NCBI RefSeq assembly: GCF_022712295.1
Contig: NZ_JALAGT010000086.1
Location: 1-9,428 of the forward strand
Source: Galactobacter sp.
Lineage (GTDB): Bacteria > Actinomycetota > Actinomycetes > Actinomycetales > Micrococcaceae
Direction: 5' to 3'
DNA: 9,428 bases
Position 1 is the first letter of the stretch; each line of letters starts with the position of its first letter. Position numbers and translations under genes: made by a program. Below are positions 1-6,600 of the stretch, one piece after another. The notes below the pieces were generated by a model. It had not been told where the DNA came from. It was given only the letters and a program-made list of their open reading frames with translations, and searched no databases.

Positions 1-1
1 A

Positions 2-553
2 CGCCGAGAAACCGGGGAACGTCAGCCCCGCTTCAAGGATGACATGGTCATGATTAACGAACGGCCGGCCGAAGTTGAAGACCGATCTGTACCCGGTCAC
101 TGGGAAGGTGATCTCATCATGGGAGCGGGAAACAAGTCGGCAATCGGGACCCTGGTGGAACGTCAAAACGGTTTCACCATGCTTCTGCACCTTCCTGATG
201 ATCACGCTGCACCAACCGTCCGTGATGCGATCGTCAAGAAGATGCTGACTCTTCCTGAGTCCGTTCGTGCATCCTTGACCTGGGATCAGGGCGTCGAAAT
301 GGCCGAGCACGTTGCAGTCAAAATGGCGACAAACATGGACGTCTACTTCTGTGACCCGCATTCTCCGTGGCAACGAGGGACCAACGAGAACACCAACGGC
401 CTGCTGCGCCAATACTTCGCAAAAGGAACCGACCTCTCGAAATACGGTCCAGAAGACCTTGAATACGTCGAGAACGAACTCAATGGCCGGCCCCGCAAAC
501 GGTTAGGATGGCATACGCCCGCGGAACACATGCGGGAGCTCATAGGATCCTGA
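2..553 (+). CDS. IS30-family transposase, C-terminal part (5' end outside window)
   Basis: This is the catalytic C-terminal half of an IS30-family DDE transposase, which cuts and joins the ends of its own insertion sequence. The frame is open from base 2, so the gene starts before the window; the ATG at 44 is internal. Numbered from that ATG, the catalytic triad is visible: D23 in HWEGDLIMG, D81 in LTWDQG and E115 in RGTNENTNG. Thirty-three residues separate the second Asp and the Glu, the usual IS30 spacing. The family C-terminus (LNGRPRKRLGWHTPAEH) follows and the frame ends at TGA 551-553. The visible part is intact, with no frameshift. It uses more A/T-ending codons than the genes to its right, consistent with a mobile origin. 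The N-terminal helix-turn-helix part cannot be judged. Family-level confidence is high. Confidence 0.93.
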   Translation, partial: RRETGERQPRFKDDMVMINERPAEVEDRSVPGHWEGDLIMGAGNKSAIGTLVERQNGFTMLLHLPDDHAAPTVRDAIVKKMLTLPESVRASLTWDQGVEMAEHVAVKMATNMDVYFCDPHSPWQRGTNENTNGLLRQYFAKGTDLSKYGPEDLEYVENELNGRPRKRLGWHTPAEHMRELIGS

Positions 554-561
554 ACACCACC

Positions 562-589
562 GGTGTTGCAACAACCGCTAGAAACCGCC
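562..589 (+). repeat. Probable right-end inverted repeat of the IS30-type element
   Basis: Nine bases after the transposase stop lies GGTGTTGCAACAACC followed by GCTAGAAACCGCC. The position (directly after the stop) and the GTTGCAACAACC core fit the right ends of actinobacterial IS30-type elements as I remember them. The left end is outside the window, so neither the repeat pair nor the target-site duplication can be checked, and the exact outer tip near 589 is an estimate. Confidence 0.4.
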
Positions 590-591
590 TA

Positions 592-629
592 CCGACGTTG
601 TGTGGTTCGACCGACGTTGTGTTGTTTGA
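592..629. repeat. Imperfect 19-bp tandem duplication next to the IS end
   Basis: Two adjacent 19-base units, 592-610 (CCGACGTTGTGTGGTTCGA) and 611-629 (CCGACGTTGTGTTGTTTGA), differ at only two positions. They lie between the probable IS end and the 3' end of the carboxylase alpha gene. Function is unknown; a local duplication at the insertion site is one possibility. Confidence 0.7.
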
Positions 630-633
630 CGGA

Positions 634-660
634 CACTGTGCCGCTGGAGAAGCGGCAGTG
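634..660 (-). terminator. Candidate terminator hairpin after the carboxylase alpha gene
   Basis: GCCGCT (640-645) pairs with AGCGGC (651-656) across the loop GGAGA. The stem continues as CACT (634-637) with AGTG (657-660) after a two-base bulge. It lies 27 bases beyond the alpha-chain stop codon on the minus strand. No U-tract follows, so it may be a hairpin-only or Rho-assisted end, or only an RNA-stabilising structure. Confidence 0.45.
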
Positions 661-687
661 CCGTCGAGACGGTTGGTCTGTCTGGGA

Positions 688-2463
688 TCAGGCGTCCGCG
701 ATGATCGCGATGGTCTCGCCCGCGCCGACCGTTCCTCCAGCCGAGGCGTGTAGCTTCTTGATGACGCCGGACTTGTGGGCGGTCAGCGGCTGCTCCATCT
801 TCATGGCCTCGAGGACCACGATGAGGTCGCCCTCCGCCACGGTGGCGCCCTGCTTCACGGCGACCTTGACGATGGTTCCCTGCATGGGCGAGGTGAGGTC
901 GTCACCGGAGGCCGCGCCGGCCTTTCCGCCGGAGCGCTTGCGCTTGGGGGTCGAGTGGTTGCGCGCCTTGCCGTTGCCGGAGCCGAAGGACAGGGAGCCG
1001 GGGAGGCGAACCTCGAGGCGCTTGCCGCCCACCTCGACGGTGATCTGCTGGCTCTCCTCGTCCTCTTCCTCGTCAGGGGTGGAACCGGAGTATGGCTCGA
1101 TCTTGTTGTCGAACTCCGTCTCGATCCAGCGGGTGTGGACGTGGAAGGCCTCGTCCGGGTTCTCGGGAACGAAGGCGGGATCCGCCATGACCACGCGGTG
1201 GAAGGGGACCACGGAGGGCATGCCGTCAATGGTCAGTTCCGCCAGCGCACGGCGGGCCCGCTGTGCGGCCTGCGCACGGTCGGAGCCGGTGACGATCAGC
1301 TTGGCGATCATGGAGTCGAAGTTGCCGGAGACCTTCTCGCCCTGCTCCACACCGGAGTCGACGCGCACGCCGGGGCCGGAGGGGAACTTCAGGGTGGTGA
1401 GGGTACCGGGGACGGGCATGAAGTTACGTCCCGGGTCCTCGCCGTTCAGGCGGAACTCGAAGGAGTGGCCGCGCAGTTCCGGGTCGTCGTAGCCCAGCTC
1501 CTCGCCACGGGCGATGCGGAACTGTTCGCGGACCAGATCAAGGCCGGAGACCTCTTCGGAGACGGGGTGCTCCACCTGCAGGCGGGTGTTGACCTCGAGG
1601 AAGGAGATAACACCGTCGCGGCCCACCAGGAACTCGCACGTTCCGGCGCCGCTGTAGCCGGCCTCCTTCAGGATGGCCTTGGAGGAGGAGTAGAGGCGAT
1701 CCAGCTGGTCCTCGCTCAGGTAGGGGGCCGGGGCCTCCTCCACGAGCTTCTGGTTGCGGCGCTGCAGGGAGCAGTCGCGGGTGGAAACCACCACGACGTT
1801 GCCGTGCACATCCGCGAGGCACTGGGTCTCCACGTGGCGGGGAGCGTCGAGGAAACGCTCCACGAAGCATTCGCCTCGACCGAAGGCCGCGGTGGCCTCA
1901 CGGACGGCGGATTCGTAGAGCTCGGTGATGTCCGCGCGGTCCCGAACCACCTTGATGCCGCGTCCGCCACCGCCGAAGGCTGCCTTGATGGCGATGGGCA
2001 GGCCGTGGGTGTCCGCGAACTCGAGGACCTCCTCGGCGCTGGTCACGGGGTCCTTGGTGCCGGGCACCTGGGGGGCTCCCACCTTGGCGGCGATATGGCG
2101 CGCCTGGACCTTGTCACCCAGCTGCTCGATGGCCTGTGGGGAGGGGCCGATCCAGGTCAGGCCCGCCTCGATCACCTTGGAGGCGAACTCTGCGTTCTCG
2201 GAGAGGAAGCCGTAGCCGGGGTGCACGGCATCGGCGCCTGCCTTTTTGGCGGCGTCCAGGATCTTGTCCATGTCGAGGTAGGACTCGGCTGCGGAATTGC
2301 CGCCGAGTGCATATGCCTCGTCGGCCATACGTACGTGTAGTGCGTCTCGGTCGGGATCCGCGTACACGGCAACAGAGGCGATGCCCTCATCCTTCGCGGC
2401 GCGGATCACGCGGACGGCGATCTCGCCTCGGTTGGCGATGAGAACCTTGGTCAGTGACGGCAT
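688..2463 (-). CDS. accA3: Acetyl/propionyl-CoA carboxylase alpha chain (biotin carboxylase + BCCP)
   Basis: This fused subunit carboxylates its own biotin using ATP and bicarbonate, then passes the carboxyl group to the beta subunit to make malonyl-CoA or methylmalonyl-CoA in the cytoplasm. It has 591 residues, the usual length for actinobacterial AccA3/AccBC. Order of domains: biotin carboxylase N-domain (about 1-115), ATP-grasp with glycine-rich AAFGGGGRG (161-169) and catalytic EVNTRLQVEHP (290-300; E290, N292, R294, E298), biotin carboxylase C-domain (about 335-445), an acidic then basic linker (about 460-520), and a biotinyl domain with LEAMKMEQ, biotin on K555. The ATG at 2463 is preferred because AAGGAG stands 11 bases before it; a GTG 33 bases upstream would put the ribosome site inside the coding region. 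It probably serves several beta subunits, as AccA3 does elsewhere. The name accBC is equally possible. Confidence 0.96.
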   Translation of the reverse strand: MPSLTKVLIANRGEIAVRVIRAAKDEGIASVAVYADPDRDALHVRMADEAYALGGNSAAESYLDMDKILDAAKKAGADAVHPGYGFLSENAEFASKVIEAGLTWIGPSPQAIEQLGDKVQARHIAAKVGAPQVPGTKDPVTSAEEVLEFADTHGLPIAIKAAFGGGGRGIKVVRDRADITELYESAVREATAAFGRGECFVERFLDAPRHVETQCLADVHGNVVVVSTRDCSLQRRNQKLVEEAPAPYLSEDQLDRLYSSSKAILKEAGYSGAGTCEFLVGRDGVISFLEVNTRLQVEHPVSEEVSGLDLVREQFRIARGEELGYDDPELRGHSFEFRLNGEDPGRNFMPVPGTLTTLKFPSGPGVRVDSGVEQGEKVSGNFDSMIAKLIVTGSDRAQAAQRARRALAELTIDGMPSVVPFHRVVMADPAFVPENPDEAFHVHTRWIETEFDNKIEPYSGSTPDEEEDEESQQITVEVGGKRLEVRLPGSLSFGSGNGKARNHSTPKRKRSGGKAGAASGDDLTSPMQGTIVKVAVKQGATVAEGDLIVVLEAMKMEQPLTAHKSGVIKKLHASAGGTVGAGETIAIIADA

Positions 2464-2474
2464 GGGATTGCCTG

Positions 2475-2480
2475 CTCCTT
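2475..2480 (-). promoter_or_regulatory. Shine-Dalgarno site of the carboxylase alpha gene
   Basis: AAGGAG on the minus strand, 11 bases before the ATG at 2463. This site decides the start codon against the upstream in-frame GTG at 2496. Confidence 0.75.
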
Positions 2481-2499
2481 CACAACGGGTGCGCACGTG

Positions 2500-2526
2500 A
2501 GCCTATCCGAATTGTGGGTTTCCCAC
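2500..2526 (-). promoter_or_regulatory. Candidate promoter with overlapping small dyad upstream of the alpha gene
   Basis: TAGGCT (2505-2500, minus strand) fits the actinobacterial -10 pattern TANNNT and lies about 37 bases before the ATG. Just upstream is a perfect dyad GTGGG-TTT-CCCAC (2514-2526, plus-strand reading), which falls in the -35/-10 spacer and could be an operator. No good -35 hexamer is visible. Confidence 0.35.
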
Positions 2527-2570
2527 GTAAACGGCGCGCGGAGAGGCTCGTCACCCCGCCCCGGGTTTAG

Positions 2571-2591
2571 AGGATTCCTACAAAGAATCCT
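2571..2591 (-). terminator. Hairpin after maf (candidate terminator)
   Basis: AGGATTC (2571-2577) and GAATCCT (2585-2591) form a perfect 7-bp stem with a 7-base loop, starting 27 bases past the maf stop on the minus strand. No run of U follows, so termination is uncertain. Confidence 0.4.
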
Positions 2592-2617
2592 GGTTGCGAT
2601 CGGCTGGGCTGACAGCG

Positions 2618-3250
2618 TCAGCTCCACAGCTCGGTGACGGCCACGCCGAGCTGGGCGCAAAGCTCACGTAACGCGTTGGGGGAGATGCCGACAACCGCAT
2701 GGAAGTCGCCGTCGATGCGCTCCACGAGCGCGGCCGCCTTGCCGTCCACCGTGAACCCGCCGGCGCACCCCAGCGGTTCACCGGTGGCGACGTAGGCCGC
2801 GATCTCTTCGTCGCTCGCGTCGGCGAACGTGACCGACGTCGAGACGGTGACGGACGCGCCGGCCGACTCCGCTCCGTCGCGCAGATCCACCAGCGTGTGT
2901 CCCGTGTGCAGCACCCCGGTGCGTCCCCGCATCTGCCGCCAGCGCTCAATCGCCACCTCGGGTACGTGGGGTTTGCCGTAGGCCGCGCCGTCCAGCTCGA
3001 ACACCGAATCGCACCCCAGGACCAGGTGCCCAGCCGAGCCCGGCCGAGCGGCGACGTCCTGCGCCTTGGCCTGCGCCAGCAGGCCCGCCTCGCGGGCCGG
3101 GGAGATGTCCTCCCCGGCTGAGCGATGCTCCGCGATCAGGGCACGCTCGTCCACGTCCGGCGCATCCGTGGCATACGCGAAGCCCGTGGCGTCCAGCACG
3201 CTGCGACGCGAACCGGAGGTGGAGGCCAGCAGCAGCAAGGGGGAAGTCAT
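2618..3250 (-). CDS. maf: Maf-family nucleoside triphosphate pyrophosphatase
   Basis: Maf proteins hydrolyse non-canonical or selected nucleoside triphosphates to monophosphate and pyrophosphate, as a housecleaning activity in the cytoplasm. The 210-residue product has the family length and motifs: N-terminal LASTSGSRR (8-16), VDE (33-35), GCDSVFELDG (79-88) with the catalytic-region Asp81, YGKP (91-94), RGRTGVLHTGH (108-118), GCAGGFTVDG (161-170) and GDFHAVVGISP (181-191). The CAG-G-F stretch looks more like the YceF (m7GTP) subgroup than the YhdE (dTTP/UTP) subgroup, but this is a weak hint. The frame is open far upstream into the symporter gene; the ATG at 3250 is chosen because the Maf homology begins there. 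No Shine-Dalgarno is evident; TAGCGT lies 7 bases before the ATG, suggesting a near-leaderless transcript. maf next to acyl-CoA carboxylase genes is a conserved actinobacterial arrangement. Confidence 0.93.
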   Translation of the reverse strand: MTSPLLLLASTSGSRRSVLDATGFAYATDAPDVDERALIAEHRSAGEDISPAREAGLLAQAKAQDVAARPGSAGHLVLGCDSVFELDGAAYGKPHVPEVAIERWRQMRGRTGVLHTGHTLVDLRDGAESAGASVTVSTSVTFADASDEEIAAYVATGEPLGCAGGFTVDGKAAALVERIDGDFHAVVGISPNALRELCAQLGVAVTELWS

Positions 3251-3257
3251 GCTCACC

Positions 3258-3263
3258 ACGCTA
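3258..3263 (-). promoter_or_regulatory. Candidate -10 box for a near-leaderless maf transcript
   Basis: TAGCGT on the minus strand matches TANNNT and is separated from the maf ATG by seven bases, so transcription would start at or next to the start codon. No convincing -35 is seen. The same spacing occurs at two neighbouring genes. Confidence 0.4.
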
Positions 3264-3293
3264 GTCCACACAGACGGCCGGGCCGGGATCAGT

Positions 3294-3322
3294 GGGCACT
3301 CATGCCCGACGACCCGTGGTCG
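3294..3322 (-). terminator. Two tandem hairpins after the symporter stop (candidate terminator)
   Basis: On the minus strand, directly past the stop at 3325, come two 5-bp hairpins. CGACC (3310-3314) pairs with GGTCG (3318-3322) over a 3-base loop, and GGGCA (3294-3298) pairs with TGCCC (3303-3307) over CTCA. They lie between the symporter stop and the candidate maf promoter. No U-tract is present. Confidence 0.35.
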
Positions 3323-3324
3323 CC

Positions 3325-4719
3325 TCAGGCGTTGGACGTCGCCTTGGAATCCTCGATCGCCTCGGCTTCCGCCTCGGCCTCGCGGTCCACGAACAGGTCG
3401 CCCTCGCGCTTGGCGTTGTAGACGTCCAGGTTCAGGATGCCCTCGTGCTTGGAGACCAAGGTGGGGACCAGCGCCTGACCTGCCACGTTCACGGCGGTGC
3501 GGCCCATGTCGATGATCGGATCGATGGAGAGCAGCAGGCCCACGCCGTCCAGCGGCAGACCCAGCGTGGACAGGGTCAGCGTCAGCATCACCGTGGCGCC
3601 GGTGGTGCCTGCGGTCGCGGCCGAACCCAGGACGGAGACCACCATGATCAGCAGGTAGTGGACGAAGTTCAGGTCGATGCCGTAGAACTGCGCCACGAAG
3701 ATGGCGGCGACGGCCGGGTAGATCGCGGCGCAACCGTCCATCTTGGTGGTGGAGCCCAGCGGCACGGCGAAGGAGGCGTAGGCACGCGGCACGCCCAGGT
3801 TGGACTCGGTCACGCGCTGGGTCACGGGCATGGTGCCCATGGAGGAGCGGGACACGAAGCCGATCTGCACGGCCGGCCACACACCGGAGAAGTACTGCTT
3901 GATGGAGAGGCCGTGCAGCTTCACGAGGATCGGGTAGACCACGAAGAGCACCAGGGCCAGGCCGATGTAGATGGTGACGACGAACTTCACCAGCGTGCCC
4001 ATGGAGGTCCAGCCGTAGGTGGCCACGGCGTTACCGATGAGGCCCAGGGTGCCGAGCGGGGCCAGGCGGATGATCCACCACAGCACCTTCTGGACCACCT
4101 TGAGGGCGGACTTGCAGAAGTTCACGAAACCGTCGGCGGCCTTGCCGACCTTCAGCGCGGCGATGCCGATGGCGATGGAGATGACCAGGATCTGCAGCAC
4201 GTTGAAGGAGACGGACGTGGTGGTCTCGCCGCCGTCGGTGGAGGTGTCTGCGGCCAGACCCAGGAAGTTGGACGGGATCAGGCCCTCCAGGAAGGCCCAC
4301 CAGGAGCCGGTGTGCCCGCTGGTCTCTTGCGCTTGGAGGTGCCCGGTGCCCTCACCGGGCTTGACGATGACGCCGAGCAGGATGCCGATCACCACGGCGA
4401 TGGCTGCCGTGATGGCGAACCACATGAGGGTCTTCCATGCCAAGCGGGCGGCGTTGGTGACCTTGGCCAGATTGGAGATCGAGGCGACCACGGCCAGGAA
4501 GACCAGCGGTGGGACGGCCGCGATCAGCAGCTTGACGTAGTTGGAGCCGATCACCTGGAGGGTGGCGCCGAGGCCGTTGGGGTTGTCCTTGGTGGATCCC
4601 GTGGCGACGGCGATCAGGCCGAGGATGATGCCGAGGACGAGGCCTGCGATGATCTGGAAACCGAAATTGGTCAGCCAGCTCGGCAGGCGATGGGTGCGGG
4701 TGCTGTCTGTGGTGCTCAC
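3325..4719 (-). CDS. DAACS-family dicarboxylate/amino acid:cation symporter
   Basis: This is a membrane carrier of the glutamate transporter (GltPh/DctA) fold that imports an acidic or other amino acid or dicarboxylate with cations. It has 464 residues when started at GTG 4719, with eight helices and two re-entrant loops expected. Signatures: HP1 loop SRSSMGTMPVT (290-300), TM7 TTKMDGCAAIYP (324-335), HP2 GSAATAGTTGA (365-375) and TM8 DPIIDMGRTAVNVAGQ (400-415). D404 and R407 correspond to GltPh D394 and R397, which bind the substrate amino group and side-chain carboxylate. GltPh sodium ligands N310 and D405 are replaced by K326 and Q415 (see findings). The C-terminus is hydrophilic and acidic, with an AEAEAEA run. 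A GTG at 4782 would add 21 residues, but these bases contain a good promoter, so the leaderless GTG is preferred. The substrate is not determined. Confidence 0.92.
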   Translation of the reverse strand: MSTTDSTRTHRLPSWLTNFGFQIIAGLVLGIILGLIAVATGSTKDNPNGLGATLQVIGSNYVKLLIAAVPPLVFLAVVASISNLAKVTNAARLAWKTLMWFAITAAIAVVIGILLGVIVKPGEGTGHLQAQETSGHTGSWWAFLEGLIPSNFLGLAADTSTDGGETTTSVSFNVLQILVISIAIGIAALKVGKAADGFVNFCKSALKVVQKVLWWIIRLAPLGTLGLIGNAVATYGWTSMGTLVKFVVTIYIGLALVLFVVYPILVKLHGLSIKQYFSGVWPAVQIGFVSRSSMGTMPVTQRVTESNLGVPRAYASFAVPLGSTTKMDGCAAIYPAVAAIFVAQFYGIDLNFVHYLLIMVVSVLGSAATAGTTGATVMLTLTLSTLGLPLDGVGLLLSIDPIIDMGRTAVNVAGQALVPTLVSKHEGILNLDVYNAKREGDLFVDREAEAEAEAIEDSKATSNA

Positions 4720-4725
4720 CGGTCC

Positions 4726-4755
4726 AGGGTAAGGATGTACCTTAAACCATTCCAA
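4726..4755 (-). promoter_or_regulatory. Promoter of the symporter gene, leaderless type
   Basis: On the minus strand, TTGGAA (4755-4750), an 18-base spacer and TACCCT (4731-4726) are followed by six bases and then the GTG start at 4719. This predicts transcription starting at the first base of the start codon. AAGGG-N7-CCCTT (4754-4770) overlaps the -35 end as a small dyad. The spacing is good and the -35 is close to TTGACA. Confidence 0.55.
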
Positions 4756-4778
4756 GGGTTTGTGTCCCTTTATGAAGC

Positions 4779-4791
4779 CCACGTGACGTGG
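4779..4791. promoter_or_regulatory. Palindrome upstream of the symporter promoter (possible operator)
   Basis: CCACGT-G-ACGTGG is a perfect 6+1+6 palindrome, 24 bases upstream of the -35 of the symporter promoter. This would suit an activator or repressor site. No regulator gene is in the window, so no protein can be assigned. Confidence 0.35.
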
Positions 4792-4805
4792 CTCGCGTCA
4801 TCCGG

Positions 4806-4895
4806 TGCCCGACGGCATGTGGCTGGGACCCAGCCCTACGCCGTCGGGCAGTGTAATGAGCGGCTGCGCCGCTCAGCTGATCAGGCCAGATCAGC
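4806..4895 (-). terminator. Cluster of three inverted repeats after the DUF885 gene
   Basis: Three back-to-back stem structures fill the space past the DUF885 stop. GCTGATC (4876-4882) pairs with GATCAGC (4889-4895). TGAGCGGC (4857-4864) pairs with GCCGCTCA (4868-4875). TGCCCGACGGC (4806-4816) pairs perfectly with GCCGTCGGGCA (4840-4850) and encloses GGCTGGG-A-CCCAGCC (4821-4835). They could terminate DUF885 transcription and insulate the symporter promoter. There is no U-tract, and three structures are more than a terminator needs. Confidence 0.5.
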
Positions 4896-4908
4896 CGAGG
4901 ATGGCTGT

Positions 4909-6594
4909 TCAGCCGCGGAGGACCGCCTTGGTCAGGGAGTCCAGGCCCATGCCGCCCAGGCGCAGGGCGCGGGTGTGGAAGGCCTTCTCGTCGAAGTCGT
5001 CGCCCTCCTGTTCGCGGACCTGTTCACGTAGCTGCTCCCAGAGTCGCTGGCCGATCTTGTAGGACGGTGCCTGCCCCGGCCAGCCGAGGTAGCGCATGAA
5101 CTCGAAGCGGATGCGGCCCTCGGACTCGAACATATTGGCCTTGAGGAACTCCCAGCCCTTGTCCGCATCCCAGGTCTCGGGTTCGGAACTCGAGCGCCAG
5201 CGCTCGGGGACCTCGAGGCCCAGGTGCACACCGATGTCGAAGACCACGCGGGCGGCGCGCAGTCGCTGGCCGTCCAGCATGCCCATGCGGTCGCCAGGGT
5301 CGGCGAGGTAGCCCAGTTCCTCCATGAGGCGCTCGGCGTAGAGCGCCCAGCCCTCGCCGAAGCCGGAAGTCCAGACGATCTCGCTGCGGTAGCGGTTCAG
5401 ATCTGCACCGGCCAGCAGGGCGGTGGCGATCTGCAGGTGATGGCCGGGGACGCCCTCGTGGTACACCGTGGAGGTCTCGGCCCAGGTCTGGAAGGTATCC
5501 TCACCCTCCGGGACGGACCACCACATGCGGCCGGGGCGGGAGAAGTCGGAGGAGGGCCCCGTGTAGTAGATGCCGCCCTCGTGGGTGGGGGCGATGCAGC
5601 ACTCGAGGCGGTCCATGGGCGCCTCGATGTCGAAGTGTGTGCCGGCCAGATCCTTCAGCGCCTGGTCCGATTTCTGCTGCATCCAGGCCTGCAGGGCGTC
5701 GGTGCCGTGCAGTGTGCGGGACTCGTCGGCCTCCAGCACCTCGCGGGCTCGGGCGATCGAGGCGCCTGGCTCGATCTCGTTGGCCACGGCCTCCTGCTCG
5801 GCGATGATCCGGTCGAGTTCGGCCACGCCCCAGGCGTAGGTCTCGTCCAGGTCCACGGTTGCGCCAAGGAAGAGGCGGGACATGAGCTGGTAGTACTCGC
5901 GGCCCACGGCGTCCTCGTCCGGGGCGTCCGGGGCCAGGTCCTTCTCCAGGAAGTCGGCGAGCTGGGCGTAAGCGGCCTTGGCCCGGGCCACGCCCGTGAT
6001 CATGGCGGAGGTCAGGTCTGCGTCGGTGTCGGGTGCGCGATCCAGCAGCTCGTCGAAGTAGCCGCCGTCTGCCACATACGCCTCACACTGGGCTGCCACC
6101 TCCCGTACCTGGCGTACCGCGGAGACGTGGCCCGCGTCGCGGGAGGCGGAAAGGGACTCGACGAAGCCGTCCAAGGCGCCGGGCAGGTTGGAGAGGCGGC
6201 CTGCGATGTTGACCCAGTCCTCCACCGTGTCGGTGGGCATCAGGTCGAAGAGGTTGCGGGCGGACTGCGCCACGCACTCCAGGTTGTTGAGTTGGGTGAC
6301 GCCGGTGTCGATGATCTCCACGTCAAGGCCCAGGCGTTCACGCATGATGTCCAGCGTGACCACGTCGACCTCGTCGAGCTCACCGGTCGAGGCCTCGTCC
6401 AGGGCCGCCAGGGTCTTCACCAGCAGGGCGCGATAGGCGGCGGTGCCTGCGGGGGAGTGGTCGTCGTAGGCCTGCTCACTGCCGGGGATGCCGAGCGACA
6501 TGGCGGTCTCCGGGCTGAGCTCCAGGAGCTGCTCCACGAAGGAATCCGCGATGCGGTCGATTGCTGACGGTGTGCGATTCGAGTTCTGGGTCAC
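4909..6594 (-). CDS. DUF885 family protein, putative metallopeptidase-like
   Basis: A 561-residue protein of the DUF885 family (PF05960), whose biochemical role is mostly unestablished. The family hallmark YHEGVPGHHLQ (378-388) holds a likely metal-binding H379-E380 with H385 and H386, followed by GFGEGWALYAE (411-421), where E414 is a likely further ligand. This resembles the layout of zinc metallopeptidases, although the spacing is HE-x4-HH rather than the classical HExxH. No signal peptide or membrane segment is seen, so it is probably cytoplasmic. The first 340 residues are largely helical and acidic. The GTG at 6594 is chosen because nothing further upstream is in frame and TAGGGT stands six bases before it. 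It lies 29 bases after the epsilon gene, so co-transcription is possible as well. Family confidence is high; a peptidase function is inference. Confidence 0.88.
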   Translation of the reverse strand: MTQNSNRTPSAIDRIADSFVEQLLELSPETAMSLGIPGSEQAYDDHSPAGTAAYRALLVKTLAALDEASTGELDEVDVVTLDIMRERLGLDVEIIDTGVTQLNNLECVAQSARNLFDLMPTDTVEDWVNIAGRLSNLPGALDGFVESLSASRDAGHVSAVRQVREVAAQCEAYVADGGYFDELLDRAPDTDADLTSAMITGVARAKAAYAQLADFLEKDLAPDAPDEDAVGREYYQLMSRLFLGATVDLDETYAWGVAELDRIIAEQEAVANEIEPGASIARAREVLEADESRTLHGTDALQAWMQQKSDQALKDLAGTHFDIEAPMDRLECCIAPTHEGGIYYTGPSSDFSRPGRMWWSVPEGEDTFQTWAETSTVYHEGVPGHHLQIATALLAGADLNRYRSEIVWTSGFGEGWALYAERLMEELGYLADPGDRMGMLDGQRLRAARVVFDIGVHLGLEVPERWRSSSEPETWDADKGWEFLKANMFESEGRIRFEFMRYLGWPGQAPSYKIGQRLWEQLREQVREQEGDDFDEKAFHTRALRLGGMGLDSLTKAVLRG

Positions 6595-6600
6595 ACCAAC

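Noticed and set aside
592..629. CRISPR-like repeat
   Set aside because: Only two directly abutting units with no spacers and no cas genes.
775..2340. Long plus-strand open frame opposite the carboxylase alpha gene (521 codons)
   Set aside because: It is the antisense of a clear gene, its product is low-complexity rich in Gly, Ala, His and Val, and it has no domain. High GC third positions leave such frames open.
2464..2496. Eleven-residue N-terminal extension of the carboxylase alpha chain
   Set aside because: The extension contains the AAGGAG ribosome site and has no homology; MPSLTKVLIANRGEIAVRV is the normal start of this family.
3251..3880. N-terminal extension of the maf frame into the symporter region
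   Set aside because: The Maf fold begins at the ATG at 3250; the extra 210 residues are an out-of-frame reading of the symporter gene.
4720..4782. Twenty-one-residue N-terminal extension of the symporter from GTG 4782
   Set aside because: These bases contain the TTGGAA/TACCCT promoter pair, and the extension adds no recognised transporter sequence.
3292..5031. Long plus-strand open frame opposite the symporter (579 codons)
   Set aside because: It is antisense to a well-supported membrane protein gene; the product is rich in Gly, His, Gln and Asp with no family features.
5224..6567. Plus-strand open frame opposite DUF885 (447 codons)
   Set aside because: Antisense shadow of a gene with clear family motifs; composition-driven.
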